From contig NZ_BAEP01000054.1 in NCBI RefSeq assembly GCF_000315015.1, positions 62,001 through 126,000 of the forward strand: DNA of 64,000 nucleotides, given 5' to 3'. The translations under genes and the position numbers were made by a program. Under the pieces are notes generated by a model, which saw nothing but the letters and a program-made list of their open reading frames with translations, was not told where the DNA came from and did not search any database. The stretch is from Paraglaciecola mesophila KMM 241. GTDB taxonomy: Bacteria; Pseudomonadota; Gammaproteobacteria; Enterobacterales; Alteromonadaceae. Below, in pieces: positions 29,049-40,089 of the stretch; position 1 is the first letter of the stretch, and each line of letters opens with the position of its first letter.

Positions 29049-30191
29049 TCAATGTTCCATTTTTACCGAAATTTCATCACCCTTCATCTGTTTTTTCAAC
29101 ATCCGTTTAGTTCTATCAACCACGTCGCCCACAAGTTGACCACAGGCTGCATCAATATCATCACCTCGAGTCTTACGCACGACTACCATCAAACCGTAAC
29201 TCGAAAGCACTTTCGCAAAGCGGTCAATGCGTGAATTACTCGAGCGACTATAAGGAGAACCTGGGTAAGGATTAAACGGAATCAAGTTAATTTTGCACGG
29301 TGTATCTGCCAATACTTTCGCCAGTTCATGGGCTTGGTCGGTACTGTCATTGATACCGTTGAGCATGACATACTCTACTGTCACTTTACCTTGGTTAGCA
29401 TTCGATTTGGCTAGATAACGGCGCACCCCAGCCAGAAATTCTTGAATAGGATATTTTTTGTTGATTGGCACTATTTCGTCACGCAATTTATCATCTGGGG
29501 CGTGCAGCGAAATAGCCAGCGCGACATCTATCTGATCGCCTAACATGTCGAGTGCTGGTACCACTCCTGAAGTACTCAAGGTCACACGGCGTTTTGATAA
29601 ACCGAATGCGAGATCATCAAGCATTAAATCCATCGCCGGCACCACATTCTTCAAGTTTAACAGTGGCTCGCCCATCCCCATCATGACCACATTAGTTATG
29701 GGACGTTTGGCACTATCATTAGATAAGCCGATGGTCGTTGCTACGCGCCACACCTGACCAATAATTTCAGACACACTTAAGTTGCGGTTAAAGCCTTGCT
29801 GAGCAGTCGAGCAAAAAGTGCATTCTAGGGCGCAGCCAACTTGCGACGACACGCATAAAGTCGCGCGGTCCGCGTCTGGGATCCACACAGTTTCGACTTC
29901 TTGTCCACCTTCTAGGCGTAACGCAAATTTTATCGTACCATCACTTGCGCCTTGCTGATAGGCGATTTCTGGCGCTTTGACTTCACATTGTGCTTTGAGC
30001 TTTTCACGTAACGCTTTGTTCAAATTAGTCATTTGATCAAAGTCTGACACCCCAGCTTGATAAATCCATTTCATCATTTGGTCGGCACGAAATGGCTTTT
30101 CGCCAATCGAACTAAAATACTCTCTTAAACCCGCTCGGTTAAAGTTGAGTAAATTAATTTTAGTCGGTTTTGCTGACATCACTTCTGACAT
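29049..30191 (-). CDS. rlmN: Dual-specificity 23S rRNA / tRNA adenine-C2 methyltransferase
   Basis: Radical-SAM enzyme that makes m2A2503 in 23S rRNA and m2A37 in tRNAs. The 380-residue protein shows the CX3CX2C cluster site at Cys120, Cys124 and Cys127 ([13 protein letters not shown]). It also has the SAM-binding GMGEPLLN, and the C-terminal cysteine in [11 protein letters not shown] used for the methyl-protein intermediate. An alternative ATG lies four codons inside. It is the first gene of the rlmN-pilW-rodZ-ispG-hisS-yfgM-bamB-der cluster. Confidence 0.97.
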   Translation of the reverse strand: MSEVMSAKPTKINLLNFNRAGLREYFSSIGEKPFRADQMMKWIYQAGVSDFDQMTNLNKALREKLKAQCEVKAPEIAYQQGASDGTIKFALRLEGGQEVETVWIPDADRATLCVSSQVGCALECTFCSTAQQGFNRNLSVSEIIGQVWRVATTIGLSNDSAKRPITNVVMMGMGEPLLNLKNVVPAMDLMLDDLAFGLSKRRVTLSTSGVVPALDMLGDQIDVALAISLHAPDDKLRDEIVPINKKYPIQEFLAGVRRYLAKSNANQGKVTVEYVMLNGINDSTDQAHELAKVLADTPCKINLIPFNPYPGSPYSRSSNSRIDRFAKVLSSYGLMVVVRKTRGDDIDAACGQLVGDVVDRTKRMLKKQMKGDEISVKMEH

Positions 30192-30282
30192 GGAACGGGG
30201 TACCTCAAATAAAAGAAACTAGTGTACATTTTTTATGCGAAAACTACCATTTTGTTGGTCGTTCTAGCGCGTTTAGATCGCA

Positions 30283-30303
30283 AAAGGGAGCCTAAGCTCC
30301 CTT
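30283..30303 (-). terminator. ndk terminator
   Basis: Minus strand: AAGGGAGCTTAGGCTCCCTTTTGCG, a seven-base perfect stem followed by a short T-run, 20 bases past the ndk stop. Confidence 0.7.
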
Positions 30304-30323
30304 ACCTACAATCGTTAAAAAAA

Positions 30324-30755
30324 TTAACGAGTGCGTGGGCAAATTTCTTCGTCAGAGAAGAAGTATGCAATCTCACGTGCTGCTGACTCAGGCGCATCTG
30401 AACCGTGACACGCATTTTCGTCGATTGATGCAGCGTAGTCTGCACGCAACGTACCAGCAAGTGCTTCAGCAGGATTAGTTGCACCCATGATTTCACGGTT
30501 CTTAAGAACAGCGTTTTCGCCTTCTAAAACCTGAACCATCACTGGACCTGAAGTCATGAATTCAACCAAAGCGCCAAAGAAAGGACGTTCGCTATGCTCA
30601 GCATAGAAACCTTCTGCTTGTTCTTTGCTAAGGTGAAGCATTTTAGAAGCAACAATGCGTAGACCTGCGCTTTCGAAACGGTTGTAGATTGCGCCGATTA
30701 CATTTTTAGCAACTGCGTCTGGTTTGATAATTGAAAAAGTACGTTCTAAGGCCAT
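30324..30755 (-). CDS. ndk: Nucleoside diphosphate kinase
   Basis: Transfers the gamma-phosphate of ATP to other NDPs and so balances nucleotide pools. The 143-residue protein starts [17 protein letters not shown], carries the active-site phospho-histidine His117 in [13 protein letters not shown], and has the Kpn-loop segment [14 protein letters not shown]. It lies upstream of rlmN, a conserved gammaproteobacterial order, with its own promoter and terminator. Confidence 0.98.
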   Translation of the reverse strand: MALERTFSIIKPDAVAKNVIGAIYNRFESAGLRIVASKMLHLSKEQAEGFYAEHSERPFFGALVEFMTSGPVMVQVLEGENAVLKNREIMGATNPAEALAGTLRADYAASIDENACHGSDAPESAAREIAYFFSDEEICPRTR

Positions 30756-30805
30756 GATTGGTCTCCGATTACAAAATAAAAAAGTGCGATTAAAAATTCG
30801 CGCGG

Positions 30806-30835
30806 ATTATATGCGTTTCCTTGGCAAAAGCCCAA
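30806..30835 (-). promoter_or_regulatory. Probable ndk promoter
   Basis: Minus strand: TTGGGC (30830-30835), 18-base spacer, perfect TATAAT (30806-30811), followed by CCGCGCG. The GC-rich discriminator suggests growth-rate control. Transcription would begin about 45 bases before the ndk ATG. Confidence 0.6.
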
Positions 30836-30968
30836 CAAATCGCGAAATTAATCTGCCAAGAGATTGAAACTTTATTATTCTTTGCCCGAGAGGCTTTAGA
30901 TTGACGTATATTCGATGCCACAAACTGTTTATGATAGCTTTCAGGAAAACCATTAATAAGGAGAAACG

Positions 30969-31142
30969 GTGCTTCGCTTACTTTTTTTACTGCCACTTAT
31001 TTTATGTTTGCTATGGTTTGCTTACCTCAGACTACGAGGATTTTCATTACGCCAAGGGAAACAAGGGTTCATCTATATCTTGGTTTTCTCCGCTATTATT
31101 GCGGCCTTCTATACGCTGATGCTGTGGTTAACAGCCACATAA
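30969..31142 (+). CDS. Small two-helix membrane protein, 57 residues
   Basis: Not recognised. GTG at 30969 has a near-perfect Shine-Dalgarno (AAGGAG) six bases upstream. The product has two hydrophobic segments: LRLLFLLPLILCLLWFAYL (residues 2-20) and FIYILVFSAIIAAFYTLML (residues 34-52). They are separated by a basic loop (RLRGFSLRQGKQG), so both ends are probably periplasmic with the loop inside. It is followed directly by a strong terminator and lies between ndk and ppiD. The good start signals, two-helix design and private terminator support a real gene. Confidence 0.68.
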   Translation: MLRLLFLLPLILCLLWFAYLRLRGFSLRQGKQGFIYILVFSAIIAAFYTLMLWLTAT

Positions 31143-31173
31143 AAAACACTAAAACAACGAAAAAGAAAATAAC

Positions 31174-31200
31174 AAAAAAGGAGCCGAAGCTCCTTTTTTT
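31174..31200. terminator. Bidirectional terminator
   Basis: aaaaaaggagccgaagctcc followed by ttttttt. A six-base GC-rich stem with a short loop serves the 57-residue ORF (+) and ppiD (-). Confidence 0.88.
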
Positions 31201-31216
31201 GTTTTTCAGGTAACGC

Positions 31217-33100
31217 TTAGTAAATTTCTACATCCGCTTGTTCACGCAGTGCATTAATAAACTCACCATAGGTAAATTGCGCTCGCATTGTAGATAATCT
31301 ATTTTGCAAAGCCGCTACGTCAGTGCTTGGTAACTCGGTGCCGTCATTAACTTTAATAAGTTGGACTAAACCGACATCACCATTGAATAGCTCAACCACT
31401 TGCGCGTTTGATTCTTTGTCCTCAGTCAATTTAAACAAGGCCGTCACTAAGGCTGGAGAAACCTGAGAGCCGCTTCTAGCAACAGCTTCCTGCTCTTGCC
31501 ACTCAACAGCTTTAGCTTGCAAGCTTTCGCTGACGTCCTGCTCAGCCTTAATATCAACTAATAAGGTTTCGGCCCACTCTTTAGCCGCCTGCTGAGCTTT
31601 CTCAGCCAATAAAATATCATTAATTTCAGGTGATACTTCTTCAAGAGCTTTAGTACGCTGAGCTTCGTAATTAGCAACGCGCACGAACATAACGTGATTG
31701 TCACCTAGCTCGATTACATCGCTGTTTACTTGATCGTTAATGAGCTCATCAGAGAATGCTTGAGCAACAACGTTAGGATAATTAACCGCTGCTGGAACAC
31801 TGTCTTGGCTAAACATAACGGTTGTGTTGACATCAACCTCAGCGATTGCTGCCACTTCATCAAGTGTATCAGGCGTTTCAAAAGCAACTTCTGCCATACG
31901 TAATTGCTTAGCATAGAACTCTTCTTCAGCGCGTTCAGATTTAAGCTTAGCGATCACATCTTCTTTCACGTCAATGAATGGGCTTGTCTGTTCAGGCTTT
32001 ATATCCGTTAGTTTGATGATGTGGTAACCAAATTCACTTTCTACCACATTGGATACATCATCAACATTAGCCAACGCAAAAGTAGCTTCTTCGAATGCAG
32101 GATCCATCATGCCTGCGCTGAACCAATCTAAATCACCGCCGTTCTCTGCACTAAATGTATCACTGGAATACTCTTTAGCGAGTTCGGCAAAGTCACCACC
32201 GTCGTTGATTTTAGATAAGACATCTTCTGCTTGCTGACGAGCGCTTTGCTCATCATCACCGAATTCTATAAGAATGTGTGATGCGCGGCGTTCTTCTTGG
32301 GTTCTGAAATCTTGTATATTTTGTTCGTAGTATTGCTCTGCTTCATCATCAGAAACAACGATGTCGGTCAATAAGTCATCTACCGACAATTCGACATAGG
32401 CCAAGCTCACTTTTTGCTCGGTATCAAATTGAGTGATATTGGCTTGATAATAGTTCTCAACATCATCATCAGATACGTTAATACCATCTTTGAATGACTC
32501 AGCAGGTATGGTTAAGTAACGAGCATCTCGTGTTTGCTGTTGAAGCTTATAAGCCTGTGTTGTTTCAGCGGCTAGCGTGAATTCAGAGCCTAATAATGCA
32601 TTTGATAGTTGACGACGAGTCATGTCAACACGCATGTAATCGCGAAATTCGTTTGGCTGAAAGCCAGCTTGGCGTAATACTGCGGTGTAACGATCATTAT
32701 CGAATTTGCCGTCAAATTGAAACTCTGGCATCGCTACAATAGCTTGCTTGATTTGTGCATCGCTGACGCGTAAGCCCATATCAATGGCTGCTTGCTCAAG
32801 AAGTTTGTCGCCGATTAAACGGTCCAAAACACCCTGCCTAAATTGTTGCAAGTAAGCGCTATCGGCGGTCAATGCAGCGAAAGCTTCACCGTACTGTGAC
32901 TCCATGCGTCCGCGTTCATTTTGATAGGCGCGTTCTAAATCGGCTTGTGAAATAGTGTCATCATTAACTTTAGCTGCCGCTGTTTCGGCAGAAGAATTGA
33001 TATAGCTACCGACGCCGGCAAATACAAAACTTAAAATCACCAATCCTAGGATAGCCATGGCCCAAGTGCCCTGGGTTCCCTCTCTGATTCTTTCCAACAT
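31217..33100 (-). CDS. ppiD: Periplasmic folding chaperone / peptidyl-prolyl isomerase PpiD
   Basis: Inner-membrane-anchored chaperone near SecYEG that helps new envelope proteins fold. From the ATG at 33100 it has 627 residues. It begins MLERIREGTQGTWAMAILGL with a transmembrane helix at about residues 12-34. A SurA-N-like chaperone region follows, then a parvulin domain at about residues 258-355 (ERRASHILIEFGDDEQSARQ; GGDLDWFSAGMMDPAFEEA), then a long C-terminal SurA-like region. The TTG six codons upstream overlaps the likely Shine-Dalgarno (GGAG) and is rejected. It sits downstream of hupB as in E. coli (lon-hupB-ppiD). Confidence 0.94.
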   Translation of the reverse strand: MLERIREGTQGTWAMAILGLVILSFVFAGVGSYINSSAETAAAKVNDDTISQADLERAYQNERGRMESQYGEAFAALTADSAYLQQFRQGVLDRLIGDKLLEQAAIDMGLRVSDAQIKQAIVAMPEFQFDGKFDNDRYTAVLRQAGFQPNEFRDYMRVDMTRRQLSNALLGSEFTLAAETTQAYKLQQQTRDARYLTIPAESFKDGINVSDDDVENYYQANITQFDTEQKVSLAYVELSVDDLLTDIVVSDDEAEQYYEQNIQDFRTQEERRASHILIEFGDDEQSARQQAEDVLSKINDGGDFAELAKEYSSDTFSAENGGDLDWFSAGMMDPAFEEATFALANVDDVSNVVESEFGYHIIKLTDIKPEQTSPFIDVKEDVIAKLKSERAEEEFYAKQLRMAEVAFETPDTLDEVAAIAEVDVNTTVMFSQDSVPAAVNYPNVVAQAFSDELINDQVNSDVIELGDNHVMFVRVANYEAQRTKALEEVSPEINDILLAEKAQQAAKEWAETLLVDIKAEQDVSESLQAKAVEWQEQEAVARSGSQVSPALVTALFKLTEDKESNAQVVELFNGDVGLVQLIKVNDGTELPSTDVAALQNRLSTMRAQFTYGEFINALREQADVEIY

Positions 33101-33224
33101 GTTCGTTTTTAACTCCAAATGAGTTGCTTTAGATAAGCTGAATTTTTACTAGTTATTAGGGCGTGTTGACCTAAAGAGGCAGGATTATATATTAAACGTA
33201 ATCATAATTAACAGCAGATAAACA

Positions 33225-33255
33225 AAAGGCGATGATAAATCATCGCCTTTTTTTT
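33225..33255. terminator. hupB terminator
   Basis: aaaaggcgatgataaatcat followed by cgccttttttttt. A ten-base stem (aggcgatgat / atcatcgcct) with A/T tails on both sides, 13 bases past the hupB stop. Confidence 0.82.
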
Positions 33256-33268
33256 GGAAAAGCTTTGC

Positions 33269-33541
33269 TTAGTTACAAGCGTCTTTAAGGGCTTTACCCG
33301 CTTTGAAAGACGGAACTTTAGCTGCTGAGATTTGAATAGTTTCGCCAGTCTGTGGATTACGACCACTACGAGCTGCACGTTCACGCACTGAGAATGTGCC
33401 GAAACCTACAAGAGCAACTTGATCACCTTCCTTAAGTGCTGCAGTAATAGCATCAGTTAATGCATCTAATGCACGTCCTGAAGCTGCTTTAGAAATGTCT
33501 GCACTTGCAGCGATTTGGTCGATAAGTTGAGACTTATTCAC
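33269..33541 (-). CDS. hupB: DNA-binding protein HU-beta
   Basis: Histone-like nucleoid protein of 90 residues that bends DNA. The sequence from GTG 33541 ([20 protein letters not shown]) matches the family start, and the beta-arm signature [20 protein letters not shown] is intact. AAGGGG lies about nine bases before the GTG. A longer frame upstream is not supported because HU begins at this Met-Asn-Lys. Located between lon and ppiD as in other Gammaproteobacteria. Confidence 0.96.
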   Translation of the reverse strand: MNKSQLIDQIAASADISKAASGRALDALTDAITAALKEGDQVALVGFGTFSVRERAARSGRNPQTGETIQISAAKVPSFKAGKALKDACN

Positions 33542-33779
33542 AATATGATCCCCTTCAATTGTTATTATTTGAGTTTCCGCAAAACAAAAATGCGGCAAAC
33601 GTTATACCAAGCTTAAATTCGAACTTCAAGCATATATTCACAAAATTTTAACTTTATAGATATCGCCGCAATCCCTTTTGTGACAAGGCCTAAAGCGAAA
33701 CTGGGATAAAGGCTACCACAACTTATTGCTCTGTGAAGCCCTATTTTCCAAAAAAAACAAAAAAATTCGCCGTAAGTGG

Positions 33780-36146
33780 CTATTTTTTACCCTTGCTTGG
33801 CTTTTCAAGGCTAAAACGCTCGGGATTTTCTTGTAATGCCAGCTCTAAAACGTCGTCAATCCAGCGCACAGGATGGATTGACAGGTCTTGTTTTACATTA
33901 TCTGGGATCTCTTGTAAATCGCGTTCGTTCTCTTTTGGAATGATAACTGTTTTTATTCCGCCCCTGTGTGCAGCCAGCAATTTCTCTTTTAAACCACCAA
34001 TTGCAAGCACTTCACCCCGTAACGTAATCTCACCTGTCATGGCAACATCACAGCGCACAGGATTGCCCGTAAGCGCAGAAATCAATGCTGTGCACATGCC
34101 AATACCGGCACTTGGTCCATCTTTCGGCGTTGCCCCTTCAGGTACATGCACGTGAATGTCACGCTTCTCATGAAAGTCACTGTTGATACGGAGCTTTTCA
34201 GCTCGGCTACGCACTACTGTCATCGCCGTTTGTATCGACTCTTGCATGACATCACCCAAGGAGCCGGTTGAGGTCATCTTGCCTTTGCCCACGACTGATG
34301 TCGCCTCAATCGTTAACAGCTCCCCACCGACTTGAGTCCAAGCTAACCCTGTTACTTGGCCAATCTGATTATTGTTTTCTGCCTTTCCGTAATCAAAGCG
34401 CTGTACACCAAGATAATCAGACAGATTGTCTTGAGATACAGTGACGGATTTAATATCTTTGTTTAGCAAAATATTTTTTACCGCTTTGCGGCACACTTTA
34501 GAGATTTCACGCTCTAAACTACGTACACCCGCTTCACGCGTATAGTGACGGATCATACCAATGATCGCGGATTCCTCAATCACTAACTCTTTACTTTTCA
34601 AACCATTACGACTGATTTGTTTATCAAGTAAGTGGCGTGTGGCGATGTTGAGTTTTTCATCTTCTGTGTAGCCAGATAAACGAATAACTTCCATTCTGTC
34701 CAACAGCGGACCAGGAATGTCCATACTGTTCGACGTAGCAACAAACATCACGTCAGACAAATCGTAATCAACTTCTAAGTAGTGATCGCTAAACGTACTG
34801 TTTTGCTCAGGATCGAGCACTTCTAATAACGCTGAAGATGGGTCTCCGCGCATGTCAGAAGACATTTTGTCGATTTCATCAAGCAAAAACAGTGGGTTTT
34901 TCACCCCCACTTTTGCCATTTTTTGGATCAGCTTACCTGGCATAGAACCGATGTAAGTCCGTCTGTGGCCGCGTATTTCTGCTTCGTCGCGGACACCACC
35001 TAACGCCATGCGCACATATTTACGCCCAGTGGCCTTGGCAATAGATTGCCCAAGTGAGGTTTTACCCACCCCTGGAGGGCCCACTAAACATAATATTGGC
35101 CCTTTAAGTTTTCTAACACGTTGTTGCACCGCTAGATACTCGATAATACGTTCTTTGACCTTTTCAAGCCCGTAGTGCTCCGTATCGAGCAACTTATCAG
35201 CGGCAGCTAAATCTTTCTTCACTGCACTGCGTTTAGTCCAAGGTACATTTGTTAGCCAATCGATGTAGCTGCGTACAACGGTCGCTTCAGCAGACATGGG
35301 TGACATCATTTTTAATTTGCTAAGTTCCGTTGTTGCTTTTTTCTTAGCTTCTTCTGGCATCTTAGCATCATCGATTTTTTTGCTTAGCGCTTCAAATTCA
35401 TCAGGCGCTTCGTCTAGTTCACCGAGTTCTTTTTGAATGGCTTTCATTTGCTCATTCAAATAGTACTCGCGCTGACTCTTCTCCATCTGTTTCTTAACGC
35501 GGGTGCGAATTTTCTTTTCGACCTGAAGCAAATCTATTTCGCTTTCCATTAATGCCATCAAGTATTCAAGACGATCGTTGACTTGATCCATTTCTAATAC
35601 TTTTTGTTTTTCAGCTAATTTGAGGGGCATATGCGCTGCCATGGTGTCAGCTAAACGAGCAGCTTGCTCAATACCACTTAACGAAGTCAGCACTTCCGGT
35701 GGGATCTTCTTATTAAGTTTTACGTAACCTTCAAACTGAGAAATCGCTGAGCGAATAATGACTTCTTGCTCATTTTCTTCGACTTCAAGATCTTCTTTAT
35801 TCGAAATATTTGCGATAAAAAAATCATCAGTGCTGACAAATTCAGCAATTTCAGCACGCTGATTACCTTCGACCAACACTTTCACCGTGCCGTCTGGTAA
35901 TTTTAATAGCTGCAAAATGGTCGCTATGGTGCCGACAGTAAAAATATCATCAGGCTGTGGCTCATCGGTACTGGCGTCTTTTTGGGCTACTAAAAATATT
36001 TGTTTGTCTTTATCCATCGCGGCTTCTAAGCAACGTATCGACTTCTCCCGACCGACAAATAAGGGAATAACCATATGCGGATAAACCACCACATCACGTA
36101 ATGCCAAGACCGGCATTTCTGTGTAATCAACATTCTCTTTGGTCAT
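33780..36146 (-). CDS. lon: ATP-dependent protease Lon
   Basis: Cytosolic AAA+ serine protease degrading misfolded and regulatory proteins. The 788-residue protein has the N-terminal substrate domain ([19 protein letters not shown]), a coiled-coil linker, and an AAA+ module (Walker [10 protein letters not shown], Walker [12 protein letters not shown]). The C-terminal Ser-Lys protease domain has the nucleophile in [12 protein letters not shown] and Lys in [12 protein letters not shown]. The C-terminus is Lys-rich (KPSKGKK). It is preceded by a sigma-32 promoter, consistent with heat-shock control. Confidence 0.98.
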   Translation of the reverse strand: MTKENVDYTEMPVLALRDVVVYPHMVIPLFVGREKSIRCLEAAMDKDKQIFLVAQKDASTDEPQPDDIFTVGTIATILQLLKLPDGTVKVLVEGNQRAEIAEFVSTDDFFIANISNKEDLEVEENEQEVIIRSAISQFEGYVKLNKKIPPEVLTSLSGIEQAARLADTMAAHMPLKLAEKQKVLEMDQVNDRLEYLMALMESEIDLLQVEKKIRTRVKKQMEKSQREYYLNEQMKAIQKELGELDEAPDEFEALSKKIDDAKMPEEAKKKATTELSKLKMMSPMSAEATVVRSYIDWLTNVPWTKRSAVKKDLAAADKLLDTEHYGLEKVKERIIEYLAVQQRVRKLKGPILCLVGPPGVGKTSLGQSIAKATGRKYVRMALGGVRDEAEIRGHRRTYIGSMPGKLIQKMAKVGVKNPLFLLDEIDKMSSDMRGDPSSALLEVLDPEQNSTFSDHYLEVDYDLSDVMFVATSNSMDIPGPLLDRMEVIRLSGYTEDEKLNIATRHLLDKQISRNGLKSKELVIEESAIIGMIRHYTREAGVRSLEREISKVCRKAVKNILLNKDIKSVTVSQDNLSDYLGVQRFDYGKAENNNQIGQVTGLAWTQVGGELLTIEATSVVGKGKMTSTGSLGDVMQESIQTAMTVVRSRAEKLRINSDFHEKRDIHVHVPEGATPKDGPSAGIGMCTALISALTGNPVRCDVAMTGEITLRGEVLAIGGLKEKLLAAHRGGIKTVIIPKENERDLQEIPDNVKQDLSIHPVRWIDDVLELALQENPERFSLEKPSKGKK

Positions 36147-36191
36147 ATATTGTCTCGTGTAATAAAAAGGAAAATCTTCGCAATGAAATTG

Positions 36192-36221
36192 TATATGGGG
36201 CTTAGCACAAAAAGTTCAAAC
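36192..36221 (-). promoter_or_regulatory. Sigma-32 heat-shock promoter of lon
   Basis: Minus strand: GTTTGAA (36215-36221), 14-base spacer, CCCCATATA (36192-36200). This matches the RpoH consensus (CTTGAA, 13-15 bases, CCCCATNTA) nearly perfectly. The start point would be about 40 bases before the lon ATG. Confidence 0.8.
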
Positions 36222-36349
36222 GAAAAACTGAAACTAACCTCATCAGCTGTTCATTCTATACCACTAATAGAGCATAAAAAGTGAAGCGAAAAAAGTGTAT
36301 CCGTGAAGATGAGGGGTAAGATTAGAGATTAATCTGATATTAGAAAATG

Positions 36350-36372
36350 AAAAGGCTCCCATAGGAGCCTTT
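36350..36372 (-). terminator. clpX terminator
   Basis: Minus strand: AAAGGCTCCTATGGGAGCCT followed by TTTCATTTT. An eight-base stem with a very short loop, 20 bases past the clpX stop. Confidence 0.75.
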
Positions 36373-36391
36373 ACTATTTATAACGCATTGG

Positions 36392-37669
36392 TTATTCCGA
36401 AATGGATTTTTTATCCGGCGCACTATCGTAAATTAAGATAGGCTTTGATTCCCCGCGAATGACGGTTTCGTCTACCACAACTTTGCTTACGTTCGACATA
36501 GAAGGCAACTCGTACATTGTATCGAGTAACACTGCCTCAACAATTGAACGCAGACCTCGAGCACCTGTTTTACGTGACATTGCTTTCTTAGCTATCGCTT
36601 GCAAAGCATCTTCTCTAAACTCTAACTCTGTATCTTCTAAAGAGAATAAAGCCGCGTATTGCTTCGTCAGAGAGTTTTTCGGCTCACGTAAGATTTGGAT
36701 AAGCGCTTCTTCACTCAACTCTTCAAGGCTGGTCAGAACAGGCAAACGCCCAATAAACTCAGGAATAAGACCGTATTTGACCAAATCCTCTGGCTCAACC
36801 TTTTTCAACAACTCGCCTTCTTTCGACTTATTGCTGCTGTCTTTAATTGCTGTGCCAAAACCAATGCCAGTGCCTGTATGCGCACGTTGTTCAATGACTT
36901 TATCAAGCCCAGCAAACGCCCCACCACAGATAAACAGAATTTTAGAGGTATCGACTTGCAAAAACTCTTGTTGAGGATGTTTACGCCCACCCTGCGGAGG
37001 AACGGACGCAATAGTGCCTTCAATCAGCTTAAGCAAAGCCTGCTGCACACCCTCACCGGATACGTCTCGTGTAATCGATGGATTGTCTGACTTACGAGAG
37101 ATCTTGTCGATTTCATCGATATAAACGATCCCGCGCTGCGCCTTTTCAACATCGTAGTCGCATTTTTGCAATAACTTCTGAATGATATTCTCTACATCTT
37201 CACCCACATATCCCGCTTCGGTCAGAGTAGTCGCATCGGCCATCGTAAATGGAACATCTAATAAACGAGCTAGCGTTTCAGCGAGCAAGGTTTTACCACT
37301 ACCAGTTGGGCCCATTAGCAAAATATTACTTTTACCTAGTTCAACACCGTCATGCACGTCACCATTACGTAATCGTTTATAGTGGTTATACACAGCGACG
37401 GAAAGCACCTTTTTGGCGTGTTCTTGACCGATGACATAATCATCCAGATGACTGTGGATCTCTTTTGGAGTAGGAAGCTCGTCTTGCTTTTGCTTCGGAG
37501 CGATTTCTTTTATCTCTTCGCGAATAATGTCATTACATAATTCAACGCATTCATCGCATACAAAAACTGACGGGCCAGCGATGAGCTTTCTCACTTCATG
37601 CTGGCTTTTCCCACAAAAAGAACAATAAAGTAGCTTGTTATCGCCATCTCCGCTTTGCTTATCACTCAT
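36392..37669 (-). CDS. clpX: ClpX, ATPase subunit of ClpXP protease
   Basis: AAA+ unfoldase that feeds tagged proteins to ClpP. The 425-residue protein has an N-terminal C4 zinc-binding domain ([11 protein letters not shown]...[11 protein letters not shown]). It carries Walker [13 protein letters not shown], the pore loop EAGYVGED, Walker [12 protein letters not shown], and the IGF loop for ClpP docking ([10 protein letters not shown]). It lies 90 bases downstream of clpP in the standard tig-clpP-clpX-lon order. Confidence 0.98.
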   Translation of the reverse strand: MSDKQSGDGDNKLLYCSFCGKSQHEVRKLIAGPSVFVCDECVELCNDIIREEIKEIAPKQKQDELPTPKEIHSHLDDYVIGQEHAKKVLSVAVYNHYKRLRNGDVHDGVELGKSNILLMGPTGSGKTLLAETLARLLDVPFTMADATTLTEAGYVGEDVENIIQKLLQKCDYDVEKAQRGIVYIDEIDKISRKSDNPSITRDVSGEGVQQALLKLIEGTIASVPPQGGRKHPQQEFLQVDTSKILFICGGAFAGLDKVIEQRAHTGTGIGFGTAIKDSSNKSKEGELLKKVEPEDLVKYGLIPEFIGRLPVLTSLEELSEEALIQILREPKNSLTKQYAALFSLEDTELEFREDALQAIAKKAMSRKTGARGLRSIVEAVLLDTMYELPSMSNVSKVVVDETVIRGESKPILIYDSAPDKKSISE

Positions 37670-37759
37670 CTATTATCTCTTCTTTATTTGGTTGACCTAG
37701 TGCGCTTCATTGCTCGTTCCTTGCAAATGGGTGCACTAAACAAAATCAACAATAACTAA

Positions 37760-38398
37760 TTACTTCTTAGCGTCGCTATTGCTAGCATCCGGTCGGTTAG
37801 CGAGTACTTGATCCACTAAACCGTAATCCACAGATTCCTGCGCGCTTAAGAAATTATCTCTGTCGGTATCACGAGCTACTTTATCGTAGTCTTGACCCGT
37901 GTGAGCCGCCATCAAGCGGTTCATTTTCTCTTTAATTGACAGGATTTCTTTGGCATGAATTTCAAAATCAGACGCCTGACCTTGGAATCCGCCTAGCGGC
38001 TGATGGATCATGACACGGGCATTCGGTAGACAATAACGCTTACCTTTCGCACCACCAGACAACAAAAATGCGCCCATACTAGCCGCCTGACCGATGCACA
38101 CTGTGCTGACGTCAGGTTTTATAAAGTTCATGGTATCGTAGATCGCCATGCCGGCTGTCACTGAGCCGCCAGGAGAATTAATGTAAAGGAAAATATCCTT
38201 TTCTGGATTTTCAGCTTCTAAAAATAACATCTGTGCGACGATAAGGTTAGCCATATGGTCTTCGACTTGGCCAACCATGAAAATGACGTTCTCTTTTAGC
38301 AAGCGTGAATAAATATCATAAGAGCGCTCGCCTTTAGCAGTTTGTTCAACCACCATAGGTACTAATGCATTTGTAGGATCAAACGGTGTATTCATCAT
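37760..38398 (-). CDS. clpP: ClpP, proteolytic subunit of Clp protease
   Basis: Serine protease that forms the 14-mer chamber used by ClpX and ClpA. The 212-residue protein has the catalytic triad Ser107 (GQAASMGAF), His132 ([10 protein letters not shown]) and Asp181 ([10 protein letters not shown]). A short N-terminal propeptide precedes [20 protein letters not shown]. It lies downstream of tig with a hairpin terminator in the gap. Confidence 0.98.
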   Translation of the reverse strand: MMNTPFDPTNALVPMVVEQTAKGERSYDIYSRLLKENVIFMVGQVEDHMANLIVAQMLFLEAENPEKDIFLYINSPGGSVTAGMAIYDTMNFIKPDVSTVCIGQAASMGAFLLSGGAKGKRYCLPNARVMIHQPLGGFQGQASDFEIHAKEILSIKEKMNRLMAAHTGQDYDKVARDTDRDNFLSAQESVDYGLVDQVLANRPDASNSDAKK

Positions 38399-38418
38399 AT
38401 ATATTTCTTCACAAATAA

Positions 38419-38444
38419 AAATGCTCGGTATTTACCGAGCATTT
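38419..38444 (-). terminator. tig terminator
   Basis: Minus strand: AAATGCTCGGTAAATACCGAGCATTT followed by TTATTTG. A ten-base perfect stem lies between tig and clpP, only 21 bases before the clpP ATG. Confidence 0.78.
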
Positions 38445-38485
38445 AAGCAGTTGCAGACTAGATAAGTCAATTAACAAAGGGCAAT

Positions 38486-39796
38486 TTACGCCTGTTTGTT
38501 CATGATCTCATCAAAAGCTTTGTTTACTTCTTTCACTTTTGCTTTGTTAAGAAGTACTTCAACAGCTTGCTCTTCTAACGCGACATTTTGCATTTGCTGC
38601 ATTAATTCGTCATTAGTTTTGTAATACTCGATCACTTCTTGAGGATCTTCATACGCTGAAGCAGCTGTTTCGATCAATGCATCAACCTTAGCAGAATCTA
38701 CTTTCAACTCTTCAGTTTTGATGATTTCGCCAAGCAACAAGCCAATTGAAACACGCTTACGTGCATTTTCTTGGAACAAGTCAGCTGGAAGTTCAGGAAG
38801 ATTATCAACATTACCACCTTGTTGCTGGCTGAAGCGCTGCTTAGCTTGCTCACGTAGGGCGTTAATTTCTTGATCAACCAATGCTTTAGGCAAGTCGATT
38901 TCGTTGTTTGCTAACAAACCTTCGATAACTTGCTCTTTCACGTTAGCTTTCAACGTTTGCTCAAGTTCACGCTGCATGTTTTTACGTACTTCAGCATTTA
39001 GTGCTTCAACGTCGCCGTCATCTACACCAAACAATTTAGCAAACTCTTCGTCAACTTTAGGAAGGCTCAGACCCTCTACTTTGTTAACGGTAATTTTAAA
39101 CTGTGCTTCTTTACCTTTAAGTGCTTCTGCATGGTAATCTTCAGGGAAGGTCACGTCAGCCACAACTTCTTCGCCAGCTTTAGCGCCAACGATTGGTGTT
39201 TCAAAGCCAGGGATCATGCGATCTTTGCCCATTTCAAGTTCGAAGTTTTCAGCCTTACCGCCTTCAAACTCTTCACCGTCGATAGTACCAACGAAATCTA
39301 CCGTTACACGGTCATCTTTCTTAGACTTACGCTTTACTTCTTTCCAAGTAGCATGCTGTTTACGCAACGTTTCCATCATCGTTTCAAGGTCCGCATCAGT
39401 AATTTCTACTACTGGCTTCTCTACTTCGATTTTATCAACGTCTTTGACTTCCACTTCAGGATAAACTTCAAACGCAGCAACAAACTCTAAGTCTTGTCCG
39501 TCAACGTCTGTCTTCATTTCGAAGTTAGGCATACCTGCTGGCGTAATTTTTTCTTGAACAATTGCTTCATAGAAGTTGCGCTGCATAGCTTCGCCAGCAA
39601 TCTCTTGACGTACGGCTTGACCATAACGTTTTTTAATAACGCTTACTGGTACTTTACCTGGGCGAAAACCATTAATACGTTGGGTCTTAGCTAACTGTTG
39701 TAAGCGAGACTTAACCTGTGAATCGATTGATTCTGCAGGAACAGTGATGGTAAGACGGCGTTCTAAACCTTGAGTCGTCTCAACGGAAACTTGCAT
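38486..39796 (-). CDS. tig: Trigger factor
   Basis: Ribosome-bound chaperone and prolyl isomerase, 436 residues. The N-terminal ribosome-binding domain has the signature [17 protein letters not shown] (the GFRxGxxP loop, about residues 44-60). The central FKBP-type domain includes [20 protein letters not shown], and the C-terminal helical chaperone domain follows. It opens the tig-clpP-clpX-lon-hupB-ppiD quality-control block. Confidence 0.98.
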   Translation of the reverse strand: MQVSVETTQGLERRLTITVPAESIDSQVKSRLQQLAKTQRINGFRPGKVPVSVIKKRYGQAVRQEIAGEAMQRNFYEAIVQEKITPAGMPNFEMKTDVDGQDLEFVAAFEVYPEVEVKDVDKIEVEKPVVEITDADLETMMETLRKQHATWKEVKRKSKKDDRVTVDFVGTIDGEEFEGGKAENFELEMGKDRMIPGFETPIVGAKAGEEVVADVTFPEDYHAEALKGKEAQFKITVNKVEGLSLPKVDEEFAKLFGVDDGDVEALNAEVRKNMQRELEQTLKANVKEQVIEGLLANNEIDLPKALVDQEINALREQAKQRFSQQQGGNVDNLPELPADLFQENARKRVSIGLLLGEIIKTEELKVDSAKVDALIETAASAYEDPQEVIEYYKTNDELMQQMQNVALEEQAVEVLLNKAKVKEVNKAFDEIMNKQA

Positions 39797-39950
39797 TCTT
39801 CTACCTCAACTTTGCGCTCGTCTGCGCATTTATAAAATTTTTGATGGGTTTTTTTATCGGTGGGATACGACCAAGGTAAACTTAATCCACCCATGCAATC
39901 GCGAGTTGACCTATTTATCTTCTCGCCTATCCGGATAAAAAAGACGCAGC

Positions 39951-39979
39951 AGTATAGCGATACAGCTACTTTAAGTCGA
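39951..39979 (-). promoter_or_regulatory. Probable tig promoter
   Basis: Minus strand: TCGACT (39974-39979), 17-base spacer, TATACT (39951-39956). The transcript would have a leader of about 150 bases before the tig ATG. Confidence 0.5.
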
Positions 39980-40089
39980 GCCGAAATGCGAAATAGTTTA
40001 ACTCAAAAAAAAATAACGAGGATATGTAGTCAAGACTAAAATATATAAAAGGGAGTAAAACGAGTTGTAACGAAGAATCAAACAAAAAA

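Noticed and set aside
30901-30935. Promoter for the 57-residue ORF (TTGACG at 30901, TATGAT at 30930)
   Set aside because: The boxes are 23 bases apart, too far for a sigma-70 promoter.
34200-36150. Long plus-strand frames within lon and clpX
   Set aside because: They have no ribosome sites and sit antisense to strongly conserved genes; treated as shadows.
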